Origin: DSAD01 sp036825155
GTDB taxonomy: Bacteria > Desulfobacterota > Desulfomonilia > UBA1062
Reading direction: 5' to 3'
Assembly: GCA_036825155.1 (NCBI GenBank)
Contig: DAISYU010000003.1
Coordinates: 1 to 64,000, forward strand
DNA length: 64,000 bases
Below the pieces are notes generated by a model, which worked only from the letters and a program-made list of their open reading frames with translations, was not told where the DNA came from and did not search any database. Below are positions 20,067 through 28,917 of the stretch, one piece after another; the stretch's first letter is position 1, and each line of letters begins with the position of its first letter. The translations under genes were made by a program, and so were the position numbers.

Positions 20067-21429
20067 AGGGATACGCAGCATTCACTTTGTGGGGATCGGC
20101 GGCATCGGGATGAGCGGCATTGCCGAGCTCCTGCTCAACCTCAAATTCGAGGTCACCGGTTCCGATGTCGCAGAATCGGAGATCATCACCCGTCTGCGCA
20201 GTCTTGGTGCAACGATAGAGATCGGCCACCGCTCGGAAAATCTCGGGAATGCCCAGGTCGTTGTCTACTCATCCGCCGTGAGCCTCGACAATCCTGAATG
20301 TGTGATGGCTAAGGACCGTGGGATACCGGTCATCCCGCGTGCGGAAATGCTCGCCGAGCTCATGAGGATGAAGCACTCCATCGCCATAGCAGGCACCCAC
20401 GGAAAGACCACCACCACCTCTATGCTCGCGACCATCCTGGCGGTAGCGGACCTCGACCCAACCGCCATTATCGGCGGCAAACTCGACATCTTCGGCTCCA
20501 ATGCTCGGCTGGGCGAGGGCGAACTGCTCGTGGCCGAAGCGGACGAGAGCGACCGGTCGTTCCTGAAACTCGCCCCCATTATTGCAGTGGCAACAAACAT
20601 AGAACGGGAACACATGGATTGCTATCGCGATCTCGATGATATCCTGGACACCTTTGTGGAGTTTTTGAACAAGGTGCCGTTTTTCGGGTTCAATATGGTC
20701 TGTCTCGACAATGAGAATATTCAGCAGATCCTTCCCCGCCTCAACAGAAGGGTCATCACTTACGGATCTCACACCCAGGCGCTCTATCGATACACAGATC
20801 CCGTCTTTGACGGACTTACCACACGCTTTGCCGCGTATCGCGGCGGGGAGAATCTCGGGGAGGTCTCGCTCAATGTGCCGGGAATCCACAATTGTCTCAA
20901 CGCCCTGGCTGCACTGGGCACTGCCATGGAGCTCGGTATTGATTTTGAGACCGTCAGGAAGGGGATCTACGCGTACAAGGGTGTTCAGCGGAGAGCACAC
21001 GTGCGGGGGGAAAAGGCCGGGATCATGATCATGGACGACTACGGGCACCATCCCACTGAGATCAAGATGACCCTCCAGGCAATAAAGAACGGGTTCCCGA
21101 ACAGACGGCTGGTTGCGATCTTCCAGCCCCACCGCTATTCCAGGACCAGGGACCTGTTCGATGACTTTGTCACGTCATTCTATGATGCATCGCTGCTGTA
21201 TATCACCGAGATCTATCCGGCATCTGAGAAACCAATCGAGGGCGTGTCAGGCAAAGCGCTCTATGAAAGTATAAAGGATCACGGCCATCGGGATGTCTAT
21301 TATGTGGAACACAAGGAGGCTATCCCCGAGATTGTCAAAGAGGACCTGAAGGAGGGAGACCTCGTTCTGTTTCTCGGTGCAGGGGATGCATGGAGACAGG
21401 GACTGCTGTTATTGGAGATGCTTGAATGA
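20059..21429 (+). CDS. murC: UDP-MurNAc:L-alanine ligase MurC
   Basis: A 456-residue Mur ligase catalysing the first amino-acid addition to UDP-MurNAc. It begins with the nucleotide loop HFVGIGGIGMSGIAELL, has the P-loop AGTHGKTTTTSM near residues 112-123, and the C-terminal segments DDYGHHPTEIK and FQPHRYSRTRDLF. The start is GTG at 20059, 8 nt inside murG, with GGAGG 10 nt upstream. The murB ATG overlaps its stop (ATGA). Confidence 0.96.
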   Translation: MFKGIRSIHFVGIGGIGMSGIAELLLNLKFEVTGSDVAESEIITRLRSLGATIEIGHRSENLGNAQVVVYSSAVSLDNPECVMAKDRGIPVIPRAEMLAELMRMKHSIAIAGTHGKTTTTSMLATILAVADLDPTAIIGGKLDIFGSNARLGEGELLVAEADESDRSFLKLAPIIAVATNIEREHMDCYRDLDDILDTFVEFLNKVPFFGFNMVCLDNENIQQILPRLNRRVITYGSHTQALYRYTDPVFDGLTTRFAAYRGGENLGEVSLNVPGIHNCLNALAALGTAMELGIDFETVRKGIYAYKGVQRRAHVRGEKAGIMIMDDYGHHPTEIKMTLQAIKNGFPNRRLVAIFQPHRYSRTRDLFDDFVTSFYDASLLYITEIYPASEKPIEGVSGKALYESIKDHGHRDVYYVEHKEAIPEIVKEDLKEGDLVLFLGAGDAWRQGLLLLEMLE

Positions 21430-22262
21430 GGCAACTCGAAGAGATAAATGCATCTGAGCTGACCACGATGCACTGCGGCGGGAAGATAGCCCGGCTGTAT
21501 GAACCCGATTCAAGAGGGCAGGTCTGCGAACTCATCTCCGAACTTGACGATTTCATCGTGCTCGGCGGCGGCTCCAACATGATTTTTGCCGACAGAGTGA
21601 TCACCAGACCCGTCATCCGCCTCGGCAAGGGGTTCGACACCATCACCCGCGACGGCACCAACATCTCCGCGGGAGGTGCCCTTCTCACCGGGAAACTGCT
21701 CGCATATTGTACCAGGAACGCCCTGTCCGGGATTGAATTTCTTGCAGGCATACCCGGGACAATAGGTGGAGCGCTCTACATGAATGCAGGGACGGCAACA
21801 CAGGGGATCATGGATGCGGTACTCGATGTGGAGATCGCGGACAAAAACGGGATCTCCACGCTGAGGCGTGAGGACATCCCCTATGGCTACCGTCATGGAG
21901 GCATCGCACAGGGAACCATCATCTTAGGCGCGCGTTTTGCACTCAAAGATGCCCTTTTCAAGGACGTGGCCGACACCATTGCCTCGTTCATGGAGAAAAG
22001 ACGTCTGCAGCCGGGAGGCTACAGCAGCGGATCGGTATTCAAGAATCCACCGGGATCACCGGCCGGCATGCTCATCGAACAGGCAGGACTGAAGGGATTT
22101 TCCATCGGCGGGGCCAAGGTCTCGGAGGTTCACGCAAATTACATTATCAATGAGGGGAACGCATCCACCGCTGACATCCAGGAACTTATCAGCACGATCA
22201 AACGCACGGTGCGGGAGAAATTCGGTATAGAACTGATTGAGGAGGTACGGATAATTGGTTAG
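21426..22262 (+). CDS. murB: UDP-N-acetylenolpyruvoylglucosamine reductase MurB
   Basis: A 278-residue flavoprotein that reduces UDP-GlcNAc-enolpyruvate to UDP-MurNAc. The FAD-binding loop is FIVLGGGSNMIFAD (about 40-53), followed by AGIPGTIGGALYMNAG and the catalytic segment SSGSVFKNPPGSPAG with the conserved serine. The short length and SSGSVFKNP arrangement fit type II MurB. It overlaps murC by 4 nt and ftsQ by 8 nt. Confidence 0.95.
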   Translation: MRQLEEINASELTTMHCGGKIARLYEPDSRGQVCELISELDDFIVLGGGSNMIFADRVITRPVIRLGKGFDTITRDGTNISAGGALLTGKLLAYCTRNALSGIEFLAGIPGTIGGALYMNAGTATQGIMDAVLDVEIADKNGISTLRREDIPYGYRHGGIAQGTIILGARFALKDALFKDVADTIASFMEKRRLQPGGYSSGSVFKNPPGSPAGMLIEQAGLKGFSIGGAKVSEVHANYIINEGNASTADIQELISTIKRTVREKFGIELIEEVRIIG

Positions 22263-23037
22263 CGATTATAAACCTAAGAAAAAGACCGCCTCAAAGAAGA
22301 AGACCATCTCGAAGATTAATCTGGCAATCCGTATGTTCATCTGGCTGAGCCTGTGCATATCAGGAGCGCTTATGCTGCTGTGCGCAACGGCATATATCAC
22401 AAACTCCCAGATCTTCCACGTAAGATCGATCGAGATTATCGGCAACGAACATGTTGAAGAAAACGAGGTATTGACCCTGCTCGATATCGACCAGGGAGAC
22501 AATATCCTCGGCTGGGACATGGATGCCGCGAGAAAACGGCTCATGAAACATCCCTGGGTGAGCGATATCAGTATTTCCAGAAGTTTTGTCCCTGCATGTG
22601 TGAACGTGCGGGTTCAGGAACATAAACCGACAGCGACACTGGTATTGAAAGGCAAACCCTATTTGATTTCCGAAGAGGGGCTCGTCTTCGCTTCAGCCCC
22701 TGAAGACAACTTTGGCCTCATGATTCAGGCCGGCGACTATGAACCGCTTGGCTCCGGTGAGGATATCAATGAAATCCTGAAAGAGGCGATCCATGCTGTC
22801 ACTGTTGTGGAGGCAAAGGGTTTGAAGGTGAGAGATCTCGTAATTGAATCAGGAGGAATGATGAATATCAGGCTTGATAGGGGCGTCACTCTGGTTATTC
22901 TCGGCGCCATGACACCGGTCAAGGTGGATATGGCGCTCAAGACCCTGGCCGAGATCAAACCGGAGTGCGGCACGATAATGGACCTGACGTGCGAAGATAA
23001 GATCGTACTGAGGAATCGAGGTTATCATGGCAGCTAG
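22255..23037 (+). CDS. ftsQ: Cell division protein FtsQ
   Basis: A 260-residue bitopic protein: a basic cytoplasmic tail (KPKKKTASKKK), one transmembrane helix (about 25-48), a POTRA domain (about 55-125, FHVRSIEIIGNEHVEENEVL) and a beta domain. FtsQ recruits FtsL/FtsB and the septal synthase. The start is TTG at 22255, 8 nt inside murB, with GAGGAGG 9 nt upstream. Position between murB and ftsA supports the call. Confidence 0.92.
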   Translation: MVSDYKPKKKTASKKKTISKINLAIRMFIWLSLCISGALMLLCATAYITNSQIFHVRSIEIIGNEHVEENEVLTLLDIDQGDNILGWDMDAARKRLMKHPWVSDISISRSFVPACVNVRVQEHKPTATLVLKGKPYLISEEGLVFASAPEDNFGLMIQAGDYEPLGSGEDINEILKEAIHAVTVVEAKGLKVRDLVIESGGMMNIRLDRGVTLVILGAMTPVKVDMALKTLAEIKPECGTIMDLTCEDKIVLRNRGYHGS

Positions 23038-24256
23038 AGACAGAATCATCGTAGGTCTTGATATCGGGACAACCAAGATATGCTGTATCGTCACCGAGCT
23101 GAAGGAAAACGGCGACCTGGAAGTGATCGGATTCGGCACGTCCGAATCAAAGGGGCTCAGACGTGGTCTTGTCGTGAACATGGAACAGACGGTAGAGGCG
23201 ATCGGCTGTTGTGTCGAGGATGCTGAACGAATGGCTGGTATCCGTGTGGACGAGGTCTTCACGGGAATTGCCGGTGGCCACATACAGGGTATCAGCACGT
23301 CGGGTGTCATTGCAGTGAAAGGAGACGAGATCACCCCCTCCGACAAGAAACGTGTCGTGGAACAGGCCAAGGACTTTGCCAAACCCGTCGGTGTGGAGAT
23401 TATCCACGTCCTTCCTCAGGAATTCTGCGTGGATGACATCCCTGGCATAGCAAATCCTGTCGGTATGGCCGGTTCGAAACTCGAGGCCCGGGTACATATT
23501 GTCACCGGTTCGGTCTCGGCCGTGAGCAATATAACGAAATGTGCCCAGAAGGCCGGCCTCGGGCTCCAGGACATCGTGCTTCAGCAGATCGCCTCGGCGG
23601 CATCCATCCTGACGCCCGATGAACGCCAGCTCGGGGTCATCCTCATGGACATCGGGGGAGGCACTACGGACATAGCGGTCTTCAATGAGGGGTCTATCAG
23701 GCATACCGCGGTCCTGGCCCTTGGAGGAGACTACGTCACGAATGACATTGCCGTAGGATTGAGAACCCCCATTGCTGAGGCCGAACGTCTGAAGATCAAG
23801 TACGGCCATGCAATCGCGTCCAGGATTTCGTCCGATGAACAGATCGAGGTGCCCTCTATCGGCGGCGATACGGTCAATACGGTGCCCAGGAGGATACTTG
23901 CAGAGATCATCGAATCCCGGGTGGAAGAGCTGTTCAAGCTTGCCTACACCGAGATACGAAACACCGGCCTTTCGGAGATGATGTCCGCAGGGCTCGTCCT
24001 CACCGGCGGGGCAAGCGCTCTCGAGGGAGTCGCGGACCTTGCGGAGGGGATCATGCACATGCCGGTACGGGTGGGATATCCCAGAGGGGTCAAAGGATTG
24101 GTGGAACTCGTGAATAGCCCGGCCTATGCTACTGCAGTGGGGCTGTGTATCTATGAAGCTGGAAGACCAGCATACAGCTTCAAGCCCAAAAAGGGTTATA
24201 CAATGTTTGAACGGGTGTTGGACAGAATGATACGTTGGTTCAAAGAGGTCTTTTAA
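23027..24256 (+). CDS. ftsA: Cell division protein FtsA
   Basis: A 409-residue actin-like ATPase that tethers FtsZ to the membrane. Phosphate-1 motif VGLDIGTTKICCIV is at residues 8-21, phosphate-2 LMDIGGGTTDIAVF near 206-219 and adenosine motif LTGGASALEGV near 325-335. The C-terminus RVLDRMIRWFKEVF is an amphipathic membrane-targeting helix. It overlaps ftsQ by 11 nt, with GAGG 5 nt before the ATG. Confidence 0.96.
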   Translation: MAARDRIIVGLDIGTTKICCIVTELKENGDLEVIGFGTSESKGLRRGLVVNMEQTVEAIGCCVEDAERMAGIRVDEVFTGIAGGHIQGISTSGVIAVKGDEITPSDKKRVVEQAKDFAKPVGVEIIHVLPQEFCVDDIPGIANPVGMAGSKLEARVHIVTGSVSAVSNITKCAQKAGLGLQDIVLQQIASAASILTPDERQLGVILMDIGGGTTDIAVFNEGSIRHTAVLALGGDYVTNDIAVGLRTPIAEAERLKIKYGHAIASRISSDEQIEVPSIGGDTVNTVPRRILAEIIESRVEELFKLAYTEIRNTGLSEMMSAGLVLTGGASALEGVADLAEGIMHMPVRVGYPRGVKGLVELVNSPAYATAVGLCIYEAGRPAYSFKPKKGYTMFERVLDRMIRWFKEVF

Positions 24257-24273
24257 GCGATAAGGAGGTTAAG

Positions 24274-25446
24274 ATGTTTGAATTGGAAAAGGCTGAGAAC
24301 GTTGGGGCAAAGATAAAGGTAATCGGTGTGGGAGGATGCGGCTGCAATGCGGTGAACAACATGATCGCCGCGAACCTCAAAGGGGTGGATTTCCTTTCGT
24401 GCAACACCGATATCCAGACGCTGAAATCCTCACTCTCCTCCTTGCGGGTTCAGATCGGCACAAAGCTCACCCGCGGGCTCGGTGCCGGGGGCAACCCTAA
24501 TGTGGGAAAGGATGCCGCCTGCGAAAGCGAGCAGGAGATCCTGTCTGCGCTCGACGGCGCCGACATGGTCTTTATCACTGCCGGAATGGGCGGAGGAACC
24601 GGTACCGGGGCGTCACCCATTGTGGCACGTCTGGCCCGGGAAATGGGTGCACTCACAGTGGGTGTTGTAACCAAACCATTCCCCTTTGAAGGAAAGCGCA
24701 AGATGACTCAGGCGGAACAGGGGGAAAAGGAACTGGCGGAACATGTTGATGCCCTGATCGTCATACCGAACAACCGGCTGCTCAGCATGGCGGGCAAAAA
24801 TATCCCCATGCTCGAGGCATTCAAGATGGCCGACGATATCCTTATCAATGCCGTCAAAGGAATATCCGACCTGATCAATAACACCGGTCTGGTCAATGTG
24901 GACTTCAACGACGTGAAGGCGGTTATGATCGAAAAGGGCAAGGCCCTCATGGGAATCGGCTCCGGGTCAGGCGAATCCAGGGCCCAGGAGGCCGCACAGG
25001 CTGCAATCTCTTCCCCGCTCCTCGAAGACATGGATATCCATGGGGCCAAGGGGCTCCTCATCAATATCACCTCCGGGGTGAACATCACCATGGACGAGAT
25101 CCACGAGGCATCAACCTTGATCCAGTCGGCAGCCCATGAAGAGGCAAATATTATCTGGGGGGTGGTCATTGACGAAAACATGCAAGATGAGATCTCCATC
25201 ACCGTTGTAGCAACAGGATTCTCCAGCAAACCTATCGTGCTCTCCAGCACCATCGACGAACCGGTGGCACCGCAGAGGGATCTCCACAATGCAACGGTCA
25301 TCGATTACAACAGACCTGCCTTCATGAGGAAGAAGGAACAATCTGGAGAGAGAGAGGTGATAAAGCTGGGAATGGTAGTGGATGAGAGCGTTCTCGATGA
25401 AGAATCATACAATGTCCCCACCTTCCTTCGCAAAAAGGCTGACTAG
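24274..25446 (+). CDS. ftsZ: Cell division GTPase FtsZ
   Basis: A 390-residue tubulin homologue that forms the division ring. The chosen ATG has AAGGAGG 5 nt upstream and yields MFELEKAENVGAKIKVIGVG; an earlier in-frame ATG overlapping ftsA is rejected. The tubulin signature GMGGGTGTGASP is near residue 105 and the T7 loop NVDFNDVKAVM near 209. The C-terminal peptide NVPTFLRKKAD matches the FtsA/ZipA-binding tail, joined by a short linker (about 40 residues). It is the last recognised dcw gene. Confidence 0.97.
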   Translation: MFELEKAENVGAKIKVIGVGGCGCNAVNNMIAANLKGVDFLSCNTDIQTLKSSLSSLRVQIGTKLTRGLGAGGNPNVGKDAACESEQEILSALDGADMVFITAGMGGGTGTGASPIVARLAREMGALTVGVVTKPFPFEGKRKMTQAEQGEKELAEHVDALIVIPNNRLLSMAGKNIPMLEAFKMADDILINAVKGISDLINNTGLVNVDFNDVKAVMIEKGKALMGIGSGSGESRAQEAAQAAISSPLLEDMDIHGAKGLLINITSGVNITMDEIHEASTLIQSAAHEEANIIWGVVIDENMQDEISITVVATGFSSKPIVLSSTIDEPVAPQRDLHNATVIDYNRPAFMRKKEQSGEREVIKLGMVVDESVLDEESYNVPTFLRKKAD

Positions 25447-25453
25447 GGGCATC

Positions 25454-25885
25454 ATGACCTTCACAAGAGTTGCTGTCTGCTTCAGCGACGTAATGAAAGA
25501 CCGCGCTGTCTTTTTTGCAGATACCCTTCCCGGGGTCACGGCAGCCATGCAGACGCATGCTCCGGGCCATGCCGCTCCCACGGTGTGGAGGTCTGCCCCG
25601 GACAATGCCCAGGCGGACACATCAGAGAACTGCTGCACCGCAGGTTTCTCCCCGGTGCGGGATGCTTCAGCAGAGCCTCCTCCTTTCATATCAGGCTTTA
25701 TTCATACCACTATTATACAAAATCTTCATACCGTTCTATCCAGGCAGAATGTGCGGGGCAGACCTGCATCCATGCCTGAGACCGGGGCGGAAAAAGATGC
25801 CGGCAAGGCTCCACGGTATTACCGTCACCCGCATGGTAACGTCATTCACGCCCGTTTGTACCACGAGAGACAAAGGAGAACATAA
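25454..25885 (+). CDS. Unassigned ORF after ftsZ (143 aa), possibly degenerate
   Basis: An ATG 8 nt after ftsZ with AGGGG 5 nt upstream opens a frame of 143 codons, starting MTFTRVAVCFSDVMKDRAVF. I do not recognise it. The first ~70 codons favour G/C at third positions like the neighbours. After about 25690 the base composition turns AT-rich, the codon bias fades and the sequence becomes low in order (ending HERQRRT). Two other frames are also open over parts of this stretch. It could be a small real protein, a frameshifted remnant, or non-coding. The rest of 25886-26033 is AT-rich and holds the ribosome-binding site of the next gene plus an AGACAC/GTGTCT inverted repeat near 25968-25999. Confidence 0.3.
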   Translation: MTFTRVAVCFSDVMKDRAVFFADTLPGVTAAMQTHAPGHAAPTVWRSAPDNAQADTSENCCTAGFSPVRDASAEPPPFISGFIHTTIIQNLHTVLSRQNVRGRPASMPETGAEKDAGKAPRYYRHPHGNVIHARLYHERQRRT

Positions 25886-26033
25886 AAGGCAAGGCTCACA
25901 ACTTTTCTAAGGATGTATGCTGCATGATCAGGGTTTTGTTCATTGTAGAATAACTATCCTGACAATGAGACACCCCTGTTTTTTCATCTGAAGTGTCTTT
26001 GAAATAGGAATATTGTTGTAAGGAGAGGGAATC

Positions 26034-27446
26034 ATGACAGAGCGCACCACACATGCCCTTGACGTATTCATGAATCCAAAAAGCGTTGCCGTGTTCGGCA
26101 GTATGCTGGAGGGATGGTTTTTCGGGGCCGGGGTCGTTGTGAAGGAACTCCTCGAATCCGGATATAAAGGCAGCATCTATCCGGTTCATCCCACCGCCAG
26201 AATGGTCAACGGGCTCAAGGTATATCAAGACATCCTGGATATTGAGGGCACAATCGATCTGGCCGTTATCATCACCTCCTTTAAACACGTCCCGGATATT
26301 ATCAGAAAGTGCGGGGAAAAAGGCGTTCGTGCCGCGGTCGTTGTGTCGGACAACTTCGCGGAAAGCGGCTCCGAAGGAAAGAAGCGCCAGGATGATCTCA
26401 CAGAGTTGGCGAAAGCGGCCGGGATACGCCTTATCGGCCCCAATACCTTAGGCGTGTTCAATGTTACGGATGCCTTCACCACCATACCCTATGAAAAGGG
26501 GTACAACGGCATAAAAAATGGGCCGCTTGGAGTCATTACACAGACAGGCATGTACGGTCCGCAGGCCGTACCTTTAGGAGAATATGCCTTCGGGGTCAGC
26601 AAGATCATAGATCTCGGAAATATGTGCGATATCGATGAGGTCGACTGCCTCGAATATCTGGGGAACGATCCCTCCACAAAGGTCATATCACTGTATGCCG
26701 AACACACGCTGCGGCCGAAAAGATTCCTTGAGGTGGCAGGAAGGATTTCCCGGGAGAAACCCATCCTCTGCCTGAAGGGGGGACGATCTCCCGAGGCGGC
26801 CCAGGCCATGGCATCACACACCGGCTCCATGGCGGGGGATGATCTGCTCTATGAAGCGCTCTTCAGACAGGCAGGCATCATCAGGGTGCAAGAGTATGAA
26901 GATCTCCTTGACTGCGCCAAGACATTCATCTCACAGCCGCTCCCTACCGGAAACCGGCTCGGCATCATCACGCTCACCGGGGCAATGGGTATCGCATGTA
27001 TCGATGCAGCAGCATCAGCCGGCCTCGCACTGGGAGAACTTTCCCCTGAAAGCAGAGAGAAGCTCGCTCAGATACATCCCACATTACGCGGACACCCCAT
27101 TGATCTGGGACCTGCCTCTGCAGCAAACGGGATCGAGCTCTTCTCGTTCTATACCCGGTGTTTCGATATCCTCATGGAGGATGAGAACATCGACTGCATC
27201 TATGTAAACACCTACATCAGCAGCTATATGAACCCTGAAAACTACCAGGGGGTGCTGCAACACATGAGCACAAAACGATCCAAACCCGTCGTCACCTGGT
27301 CATACGGCCCTTCTTCACAAGCCGTCAGGCAACTCGCATCACTGACTGAAGCTCAGGGTATCCCCTTCTATACCACCACGAACCATGCCATCAGAACCCT
27401 GGGATACATGGCGAGGTATGCTCTGTGGAAGAGCCAGCGACAATGA
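26034..27446 (+). CDS. NDP-forming acyl-CoA synthetase alpha-type subunit
   Basis: A 470-residue protein with a CoA-binding domain (about 10-140; VFMNPKSVAVFGSM, LIGPNTLGVFN) and succinyl-CoA-synthetase-like flavodoxin domains (about 160-460). The phosphohistidine segment is MASHTGSMAGDD, His262, as in ADP-forming acetyl/acyl-CoA synthetases, which make ATP from acyl-CoA. The ATP-grasp beta part is not fused and not adjacent, so it may pair with a distant subunit or act in protein acylation. AAGGAG lies 8 nt before the ATG. Confidence 0.82.
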   Translation: MTERTTHALDVFMNPKSVAVFGSMLEGWFFGAGVVVKELLESGYKGSIYPVHPTARMVNGLKVYQDILDIEGTIDLAVIITSFKHVPDIIRKCGEKGVRAAVVVSDNFAESGSEGKKRQDDLTELAKAAGIRLIGPNTLGVFNVTDAFTTIPYEKGYNGIKNGPLGVITQTGMYGPQAVPLGEYAFGVSKIIDLGNMCDIDEVDCLEYLGNDPSTKVISLYAEHTLRPKRFLEVAGRISREKPILCLKGGRSPEAAQAMASHTGSMAGDDLLYEALFRQAGIIRVQEYEDLLDCAKTFISQPLPTGNRLGIITLTGAMGIACIDAAASAGLALGELSPESREKLAQIHPTLRGHPIDLGPASAANGIELFSFYTRCFDILMEDENIDCIYVNTYISSYMNPENYQGVLQHMSTKRSKPVVTWSYGPSSQAVRQLASLTEAQGIPFYTTTNHAIRTLGYMARYALWKSQRQ

Positions 27447-27467
27447 ATGAAAATTCATTTATTCATT
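27444..27467. repeat. AATGAA/TTCATT inverted repeats before the transporter
   Basis: Around the stop codon of the synthetase gene the sequence contains TGAATGA (27444-27450), TTCATT (27454-27459) and ATTCATTG (27461-27468). The pair AATGAA-AA-TTCATT is a 6-bp inverted repeat with a 2-nt spacer. It lies just upstream of and touching the -35 of the transporter promoter, so it is a candidate operator. Confidence 0.4.
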
Positions 27468-27494
27468 GACAGGGCCTTCCAAGATAAGTAAACA
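27466..27494 (+). promoter_or_regulatory. Putative promoter of the OFA-type transporter
   Basis: TTGACA (27466-27471), 17-nt spacer, TAAACA (27489-27494). The -35 is consensus; the -10 is weaker. The gene starts 43 nt downstream. Confidence 0.45.
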
Positions 27495-27536
27495 TCTTTC
27501 CCAATTTTTTACTTGATATTTTTTAAGGAGGATTTC

Positions 27537-28844
27537 GTGGCAAATAAAGAAACTGTAATGAACAGGTGGATAGTTGTAATCGGGGCAATAGCGATCCAGT
27601 TATGCTTGGGGGCGATCTATGCATGGTCGGTCTTCACACCGAAACTCGCCGATCCGGCAGGTACCTATGCATTCACCGTCAAACAGACACAGTGGGTATT
27701 CTCGCTCGGTCTGCTCACCTTTGCATCGGTCATGATCATTGCCGGACGTCTGCAGGGAAAGATGACCCCGCGCATGATGGCCTCACTGGGTGGCATTATC
27801 CTGGGGATCGGATACATCTTAGGCGGGTTCTTCGGGAACACCTTCGCCGCTCAGATGATCTGTATCGGACTCCTGGGTGGCGCCGGGATCGGACTTGCCT
27901 ATGTCGTTCCCATTGCGGTGGGTGTCAAGTGGTTCCCGGACAAAAAGGGGCTCATTACCGGTCTGGCGGTTGCAGGTTTCGGATTCGGTGCACTGATCTG
28001 GGTGAAATCAGCCGGGGCATGGTTCGATCTGCTGAACAAGCTGAATTTCTTCGGCCTCGGCGGGGTTCAGAGCGTGTTCATGCTCTATGGTGTCATCTTC
28101 CTCTTCGTGGTACTCCTGGGCAGTGTCGTCATGGTCAATCCACCTGAAGGCTGGCTCCCTGAAGGATATACGCCGCCCGACACATCCGGCGCAGCAGCCT
28201 CCACCAATGGCGCGGTTTCCTTCGAGACATCAGAGATGCTCAAGACCCCTCAGTTCTACATGACCTTCCTCACCTTCTTCCTGAGTGCCATGGCAGGACT
28301 CATGGTTATCGGGTGTATCAAACTCTTTGGAATTGATGCATTGTCCTCACACGGCATCGAGAAGGTTGCCGCATCCGCCATCGCGGGGACCGCCATGGGG
28401 TGGTACGCCATCTTCAACGGTCTCGGAAGGATTGTATGGGGAACGGTCTCCGACAGCATCGGACGGCGTGTCTCCATCTTCCTGATGTGTCTCTTCCAGG
28501 CCATAATCATGTTCGTATTCTTCAAACTGGGCGGCACCTCCATCGGTCTTATCGCAAGCGCCTGCATCATCGGATTCAACTTCGGCGGAAACTTCGCCCT
28601 GTTTGCCGCTATCACCGCCGATTATTTCGGCAATACCACTGTTGGGAAAAACTACGGATGGGTATTCCTGTCCTACGGTCTCGCGGGTATTGCAGGTCCG
28701 CAGATCGGTGGATATTTCAAGGATGCGGCTGTCTCATCGGGTTTGGGCGTTGATGCATGGATAAAACCGTTCATGATCGCTGCTGTGGGCTGTCTCATCG
28801 GTGCGGCAATAACCCTCCTCAACAAACCACCGAAAAAAGCCTAG
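27537..28844 (+). CDS. OFA family MFS transporter
   Basis: A 435-residue major facilitator protein with 12 predicted helices, beginning NRWIVVIGAIAIQLCLGAIYAWSVF as in the oxalate/formate antiporter (OFA) family. The segment WFPDKKGLITGLAVAGFGFG and the loop RIVWGTVSDSIGRR also match. The start is GTG at 27537 with AAGGAGG 5 nt upstream. Substrates in this family include oxalate, formate, lactate and other monocarboxylates; none can be read from sequence. Placement next to an acyl-CoA synthetase suggests a carboxylate. It ends at a strong shared terminator. Confidence 0.88.
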   Translation: MANKETVMNRWIVVIGAIAIQLCLGAIYAWSVFTPKLADPAGTYAFTVKQTQWVFSLGLLTFASVMIIAGRLQGKMTPRMMASLGGIILGIGYILGGFFGNTFAAQMICIGLLGGAGIGLAYVVPIAVGVKWFPDKKGLITGLAVAGFGFGALIWVKSAGAWFDLLNKLNFFGLGGVQSVFMLYGVIFLFVVLLGSVVMVNPPEGWLPEGYTPPDTSGAAASTNGAVSFETSEMLKTPQFYMTFLTFFLSAMAGLMVIGCIKLFGIDALSSHGIEKVAASAIAGTAMGWYAIFNGLGRIVWGTVSDSIGRRVSIFLMCLFQAIIMFVFFKLGGTSIGLIASACIIGFNFGGNFALFAAITADYFGNTTVGKNYGWVFLSYGLAGIAGPQIGGYFKDAAVSSGLGVDAWIKPFMIAAVGCLIGAAITLLNKPPKKA

Positions 28845-28860
28845 CACATAATAACAAAAA

Positions 28861-28886
28861 GCGGGATGAGCATGAACTCATCCCGC
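28861..28886. terminator. Bidirectional Rho-independent terminator
   Basis: GCGGGATGAG (28861-28870), loop CATGAA, CTCATCCCGC (28877-28886), flanked by A5 on the left and TTTCTT on the right. The 10-bp perfect stem lies between the convergent transporter and PKD-protein genes and can serve both. Confidence 0.85.
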
Positions 28887-28917
28887 TTTCTTACGCCTTT
28901 ACATATCCACAGTCGGA

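Noticed and set aside
25500..25700. Possible cobalamin or other riboswitch in the GC-rich part after ftsZ
   Set aside because: I searched for conserved riboswitch boxes on both strands and found none that fit; only short GC-rich runs are present.
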